A DNA stretch of 17,105 nt from Bacillota bacterium (GTDB lineage Bacteria; Bacillota; Clostridia; Lachnospirales; Lachnospiraceae): positions 1 to 17,105 of the forward strand of contig JAEWMZ010000264.1 in NCBI GenBank assembly GCA_023392995.1, read 5' to 3'. Both the position numbers and the translations under genes were made by a program. Every line of letters begins with the position of its first letter. The first letter of the stretch is position 1. The notes beneath the pieces were generated by a model. That model was not told where the DNA came from and made no database searches. It saw only the letters and a program-made list of their open reading frames with translations. This document shows, one piece after another, positions 13,604 through 17,105 of the stretch.

Positions 13604-14380
13604 TATCCTGCACTTTAGCAAATATGCTTTTACCGCACGGTTTCTTTGACGATAGAAGACACTGCATATTATGTTAGACTTTGGTGTTAGTTGTCTGTTG
13701 TTCAGCTCCAGGAAGAGCGGCTGAAAATCTTTGTAGGTTAAGGAAAGAGGTGCATCTGTAACGATTGTCATACAGATACTATCCATGGATGGAACATATT
13801 CCAGCTCTTCGTAGGATTCCAGCTGCAGCTTTGATTTGCGACTCTCAACAATATATAATGCTAGTTCTGGCTTTAACAGATAAGAATCCCCGCATTTATT
13901 TATTACATAATCTACGGCAAAGCTAGTGTATGGGAATGCGTTCACAAAGATCTCCAAGTGTTTTTCGCTGGAGGGATTTTTAGAATAGGTACAGCGATAT
14001 ACGGCTATCGAGCTCTCTATCGTAATCATATCCTTGGAAACTAGCTCCTGGTGAACATAATGTTTTATTTCATCCACCATAGCAATTTGATGCTGCAATT
14101 CCTCCAATTGAAGGTGTAGCTCTTTTTCTCTAAGTTTTAAATCGTCATAAAAATCTTCTAAGGAGCTGCTGTTACGGTTCTCCTTTATGTGGGAGAGGGA
14201 ATGTCCCAGAGAAGCTCCTAATCGAATCTCCCATAGATGGAGAACATCCTCAGCGGAGAACTTACGGTAGCCATTGTCTGATATCTTGGCTGGTTTAATT
14301 AATTCCTTATCTATGTAATGACGCAGTGTTTCTTTTGATATTCCCGCCATTTTACAAAGCTCTGATTTTGTATATAGCAT
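13595..14380 (-). CDS. MerR-family transcriptional regulator with GyrI-like effector domain
   Basis: This 261-residue regulator has an N-terminal MerR winged HTH (residues 1-70, YTKSELCKMAGISKETLRHYIDKELIKPAKISDNGYRKFS), a coiled-coil dimerisation helix (about 75-115, with LKLREKELHLQLEELQHQ) and a C-terminal domain of about 145 residues of the GyrI/effector-binding type. ATG 14380 has a modest AGAAGGGTG site. The last residues and stop (KCRILV and TGA) fall inside the first unit of the tandem repeat array, so the original C-terminus may have been replaced by repeat sequence. The reductase gene lies downstream on the same strand with a dyad-containing promoter of MerR type, the likely target. 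The ligand is unknown, possibly the reductase substrate. Confidence 0.85.
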   Translation of the reverse strand: MLYTKSELCKMAGISKETLRHYIDKELIKPAKISDNGYRKFSAEDVLHLWEIRLGASLGHSLSHIKENRNSSSLEDFYDDLKLREKELHLQLEELQHQIAMVDEIKHYVHQELVSKDMITIESSIAVYRCTYSKNPSSEKHLEIFVNAFPYTSFAVDYVINKCGDSYLLKPELALYIVESRKSKLQLESYEELEYVPSMDSICMTIVTDAPLSLTYKDFQPLFLELNNRQLTPKSNIICSVFYRQRNRAVKAYLLKCRILV

Positions 14381-14414
14381 TTCATCTACGCACCCTTCTT
14401 ATCGTTTTGTAGAC

Positions 14415-14444
14415 ATTATACAAGTGCCTCTTAGTAAAATGCAA
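14415..14444 (-). promoter_or_regulatory. Predicted promoter of the MerR-family gene
   Basis: On the minus strand TTGCAT (14439-14444) and TATAAT (14415-14420) are 18 bp apart, about 35 bp before the ATG at 14380. Confidence 0.55.
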
Positions 14445-14618
14445 TTGAAAATAATTCAAAAAAAAGCAGCATTGTTTGATTTAACTGGCATTTTTGTCAT
14501 TATCCATTAACTTCAAGAACGGATTCGATTTTTATCTCCAGCGCATCCAATTTTAATGACTCAAGCTCTTAGTACGCCCATTTGATGATACATCAATAAG
14601 AAGGTGCCACGTAAGATT
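14445..14618. other. Gene-free stretch with possible coding debris
   Basis: No intact gene is visible. On the minus strand a 22-codon open frame at 14500-14568 reads ELESLKLDALEIKIESVLEV and two more residues, and an adjacent frame upstream reads KILRGTFLLMYHQMGVLRA before a stop. Both look more protein-like than random AT-rich DNA and may be the broken end of another lost gene. The first loosely resembles the helix after the serine of acyl carrier proteins, but that is too weak to name. Confidence 0.35.
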
Positions 14619-15088
14619 TTAATATTCAATACAATAATATAGTTGTTCTAACAAGGATTTCTCTGTTTGATATAGATTCTCTATTTGAAAGCTCATAAGT
14701 TTAAGTAATTTAATGTGTCCGGTTTCACCCAAGTTTCACAAAGAATCTGCCAGAGCATCCCATTGTTCTGAAAGCTGTAGGTATTGTTTTCCGATATCTT
14801 CAATAGCCTTTAGGAATAAAAAATTATTCGCTTTAAGTAAAAACTCATCATACATTTTTCTGAAAATACCCCCTCCGGTTCCACCGTCCTTGCTGATTAG
14901 AAAATAATTTGTTATCCTAGCAGCTTCAATTTTCCTGTATCAAACTTATCCCACTTTGTTAATTCATTTTTAAACTTTTTAATACCATTTACCCCCATAA
15001 GATTTATACCTGAATTTGGAATTATTTTACATATGCCGTGAATAGCATATTTTATTATATCCGCATTGACTTCCAGACAAATGCTTCA
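14619..15088 (-). pseudogene. Remnant of a BtrH_N/DUF4872-type protein (frameshift plus internal stop)
   Basis: Minus-strand translation gives a continuous protein-like C-terminal piece broken in two places. From 15085 to about 14915 one frame reads VNADIIKYAIHGICKIIP and then GIKKFKNELTKWDKFDTGKLKLL. It then shifts by one base to the frame EAARITNYFLISKDGGTGGG, followed by IFRKMYDEFLLKAN. That frame continues to QWDALADSL, meets TGA at 14736-14738, and resumes NLGETGHIKLLKLMSFQIENL up to TAA at 14619. The GTGGG-FRKMY-FL pattern followed by two amphipathic helices is what I recall for DUF4872, the C-terminal part of BtrH-like proteins (butirosin BtrH acyltransferase relatives). About 155 residues remain and the N-terminal catalytic half is missing. 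The family name is moderately certain; the decay is directly visible. Confidence 0.6.
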
Positions 15089-15304
15089 GGCATTAATTTA
15101 ATAAATATAATATTATAAGTTAATTTAGATTATTAAAAAGGTATTATTTGTTTAAATTGATATTATTTATTAAATTTTTGAATTATCGTAATTTTATAGA
15201 AAAATTGAGAAAAATATACTATAGACAGTATATTGCAGCCATACTAAAGTGTTATTAACTATGAAAATAATTATGGTTAAAACAATTACAAAGGAGAAAT
15301 AGGT
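15089..15304. other. Very AT-rich intergenic region with a candidate promoter
   Basis: No gene is seen. On the plus strand TTGAGA (15205-15210) and TATATT (15229-15234) are 18 bp apart. A perfect dyad AATATACT-ATAGAC-AGTATATT (15213-15234) fills the spacer and the -10. This could be the regulated promoter of the surface protein gene, whose ribosome site AAGGAG lies at 15291-15296. Confidence 0.45.
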
Positions 15305-17105
15305 TTGGGAAAAAAAAGTGTGAAAAAAATCCGGAAAAAGATTATGGCGGTGCTTCTGCTGGTGTCTATTCTGGCGGTTAACCTTCAGGATAGTAAGATG
15401 GGCATTGTCCAGGCGGCTGCTGGAGGCAGTGGTTACCTGAATGTTACTAAAAAGTATCTGTATCTGGGTGATAAAGAGCTGAGTACCTTTCAGTTCAAAG
15501 TCAGAAATGCAGGTGTAGGAGCAAAGTATTCTTGGGGGATCATGAAAGAAAAGGGGGATCCTAACGCAGTTTCAATCAACCAGAAAACAGGGGTTGTAAC
15601 TGCAAGGGAAGTCGGCTCTGCGTATATCTACTGTAAGATTACAAAGTCGGACACTACGGTTGTGAAGCAGGAAGCTACGGTTATAGTGAGAAATAAAATT
15701 AAGAATATTGCTATTCGTAATGTCTATAATCGACAGACTGTTTCGGCCGGCTCAGAGCTGAAATTTGGTTTTGAAGTATTAAATACAGAAGACGGCTCTG
15801 ATGCAAGGTATTCGGATATTATACGATGGGAGATCAAATCAGACAAATCCGATACAAAAGTTTCTGAGGATGGAAGAGTTACTCCCGCTAAGAAGGGCAG
15901 CTTCCAAATCCGTGCGGTGTGCTTTCAAAGCAAGAGTAATTATAGTTCATGGTTAAAAAATAAGGAAGACAATGCAAAAAATGTAACGGCGTCGAGCCAA
16001 TGGTATACGATTATTGTGGAAAACAATGTGAAGGAAGCATTAGTAGCAACTCAGAGTCAGCTTGATGCAGCATTGAGAGATACCAAGTCTACTTTAATTA
16101 ATATTACTACAGAGAAAGAAATTGAGCTTAAGATTGCAAAAGGTAATTATAAAACGAAAAGAATATTTGTGAATGCTCCGAACGCAGATATAACCAACGA
16201 AGGAAGCTTTAAAAATGTTGTTATTCAAGCGATAAAGCCTTCTACCTGGATTGAATTCGCTGATGGTAATACCATTTACCTGGATAGTGTCGAGGCAAGA
16301 ATTATTATCCAGGAGAACTCGCATATAAAGGAACTCATAATTGATCAGCCATCCAGTGATATGAATATAGTTGCTCATGGCAAAGTAGATAAGTTAACCC
16401 TGCTGCAGCCCTCTCAGATCACCCTGTCGGGGAGTAGTGCAAATGTAGCGGTAACTGTTGAAGGCACGGCAGTGGGGAGTGTCTTATCGTCCTCAGTACC
16501 TATAACACTTGATATGAAGGCAGATACTAAAATTGCCTTATATAAGGGGGCAGAAGGCTCTACCATTAATCGTACAGATGAAACTGTGGGAGTGAGTGTC
16601 GATAATAAAACACAGGATCAAATTAAAATAGTAACAGACAATGCTGCCAGCCAGGTAGTTAATGCAGGCGATAGTGCTACCTACGGTAAAAAATCGGATT
16701 CAAATGATTCCGCACCGACGGTAGTGCCGACTGCTACCCCTACCTCGGTTCCTAGTGTACCAACTACGGTACCTGCCCCTGTACCGACGGCACCGACCAC
16801 AGCACCAACAATAGCGCCGACTACAGCACCGACTACAGCACCGACTATAGCACCAACAGCAGCGCCAACGGCCATACCAACAGTAGCGCCAACGGCCATA
16901 CCAACAGTAGCGCCGACGGCCATACCAACAGTAGCACCGACAGCAGTACCAACAGTAGCGCCGACAGCAGTACCAACAGTAGCGCCAACAGCGGTACCAA
17001 CAGTAGCGCCAACAGCGGTACCAACAGTAGCGCCAACAGCGGTACCAACAGTAGCGCCAACAGCGGTACCAACAGTAGCGCCAACGGCCATACCAACAGT
17101 AGCGC
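15305..17105 (+). CDS. Secreted surface protein with Big-like domains and Pro-Thr-Val-Ala repeat stalk (partial, runs off the right edge)
   Basis: The frame is open from TTG 15305 through 600 codons to the window end. AAGGAG lies eight bases before the TTG; GTG 15320 is also in frame but too far away. Residues 1-38 form a signal peptide (KKIRKK, IMAVLLLVSILAVNL, cut near VQAAA). Residues about 45-130 and 132-238 look like bacterial Ig-like (Big_2) domains (INQKTGVVTAREVGSAYIYC; VSEDGRVTPAKKGSFQIRAV). Residues about 248-460 form a strand-rich segment with repeated short beta strands (IFVNAPNADITNEGSFKNVV, IYLDSVEARIII) suggesting a beta-helix. From about 469 the chain is low-complexity PTVAPTA-type repeat. 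The protein is probably displayed on or released from the cell surface; the C-terminal domain and any anchor are outside the window. Confidence 0.85.
   Translation, partial: MGKKSVKKIRKKIMAVLLLVSILAVNLQDSKMGIVQAAAGGSGYLNVTKKYLYLGDKELSTFQFKVRNAGVGAKYSWGIMKEKGDPNAVSINQKTGVVTAREVGSAYIYCKITKSDTTVVKQEATVIVRNKIKNIAIRNVYNRQTVSAGSELKFGFEVLNTEDGSDARYSDIIRWEIKSDKSDTKVSEDGRVTPAKKGSFQIRAVCFQSKSNYSSWLKNKEDNAKNVTASSQWYTIIVENNVKEALVATQSQLDAALRDTKSTLINITTEKEIELKIAKGNYKTKRIFVNAPNADITNEGSFKNVVIQAIKPSTWIEFADGNTIYLDSVEARIIIQENSHIKELIIDQPSSDMNIVAHGKVDKLTLLQPSQITLSGSSANVAVTVEGTAVGSVLSSSVPITLDMKADTKIALYKGAEGSTINRTDETVGVSVDNKTQDQIKIVTDNAASQVVNAGDSATYGKKSDSNDSAPTVVPTATPTSVPSVPTTVPAPVPTAPTTAPTIAPTTAPTTAPTIAPTAAPTAIPTVAPTAIPTVAPTAIPTVAPTAVPTVAPTAVPTVAPTAVPTVAPTAVPTVAPTAVPTVAPTAVPTVAPTAIPTVA
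16862..17105 (+). repeat. 24-bp coding tandem repeat (PTVAPTA[V/I])
   Basis: About ten copies of a 24-bp unit, GCGCCAACAGCGGTACCAAC plus AGTA, run to the window edge. Each encodes eight residues, APTAVPTV or APTAIPTV. Several adjacent copies are identical at DNA level, so copy number probably varies between strains. Shorter, less regular PT-rich codons (16710-16861) precede the array. Confidence 0.9.

Noticed and set aside
14500..14568. Acyl carrier protein fragment
   Set aside because: The 22 codons resemble the helix after the carrier serine only loosely and the DSL serine motif itself is not present.
14713..14907. Plus-strand 64-codon open frame
   Set aside because: It is antisense to the recognisable DUF4872-like remnant and has no ribosome site or family resemblance.
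16681..17096. Minus-strand open frames rich in Gly-Ala-Val-Thr or Leu-Pro
   Set aside because: They are the reverse of the low-complexity Pro-Thr-Val-Ala repeat of the plus-strand surface protein; they have no ribosome site or non-repetitive content.

Overview
The window looks like a low-to-moderate GC member of the Clostridia, most likely Lachnospiraceae. The grounds are purine-rich Shine-Dalgarno sites, several TTG starts, an oxygen-sensitive two-subunit serine dehydratase, a T-box leader, and a large secreted Big-type protein with Pro-Thr-Val-Ala repeats. I see no rRNA, tRNA, phage or insertion-sequence gene. Family calls come from recalled sequence features, not searches.

Region 1 (1-4337, minus strand) is a serine-catabolism locus. 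sstT (Na+/serine symporter), sdaAB and sdaAA (beta and alpha subunits of Fe-S L-serine dehydratase; sdaAA runs off the left edge) form one operon. ridA (2-aminoacrylate/imine deaminase) has its own near-consensus promoter and a terminator. A YheO/DauR-type PAS-HTH regulator follows. An 18-bp dyad lies just upstream of both the regulator and sstT, so the regulator probably controls itself and the transport/dehydratase operon.

Region 2 (4391-5343) is a single secreted DUF3298-like protein on the minus strand, with its own promoter and terminator.

Region 3 (5434-8791, plus strand) is a WYL-domain regulator followed by three genes: an AlkZ-related protein, an FMN split-barrel protein, and a fusion of a Cys-rich DUF3795-like domain to a peptidase S51 domain. 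Two nearly identical 25-bp dyads sit at the same distance from extended -10 elements, one before the regulator and one before the three-gene unit. This looks like a self-contained WYL regulon and is the best candidate here for an undescribed small system.

Region 4 (8811-10707, minus strand) is a T-box leader, probably sensing tRNA-Tyr, ahead of a GNAT acetyltransferase and a rhomboid protease with an extra C-terminal beta-rich domain.

Region 5 (10861-14444, minus strand) is a lipoprotein reductase with two FMN-binding domains and one FAD domain, plus a MerR-family regulator. Between them are about 60-bp degenerate tandem repeats. One repeat copy has become a promoter with a 21-bp dyad between -35 and -10, as in MerR-controlled promoters, and the other end of the array supplies the regulator's stop codon.

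Region 6 (14445-15304) holds decayed coding sequence, including a frameshifted remnant resembling the C-terminus of BtrH_N/DUF4872 proteins. Region 7 (15305-end, plus strand) is the start of a secreted surface protein that runs off the right edge inside a 24-bp coding tandem repeat.
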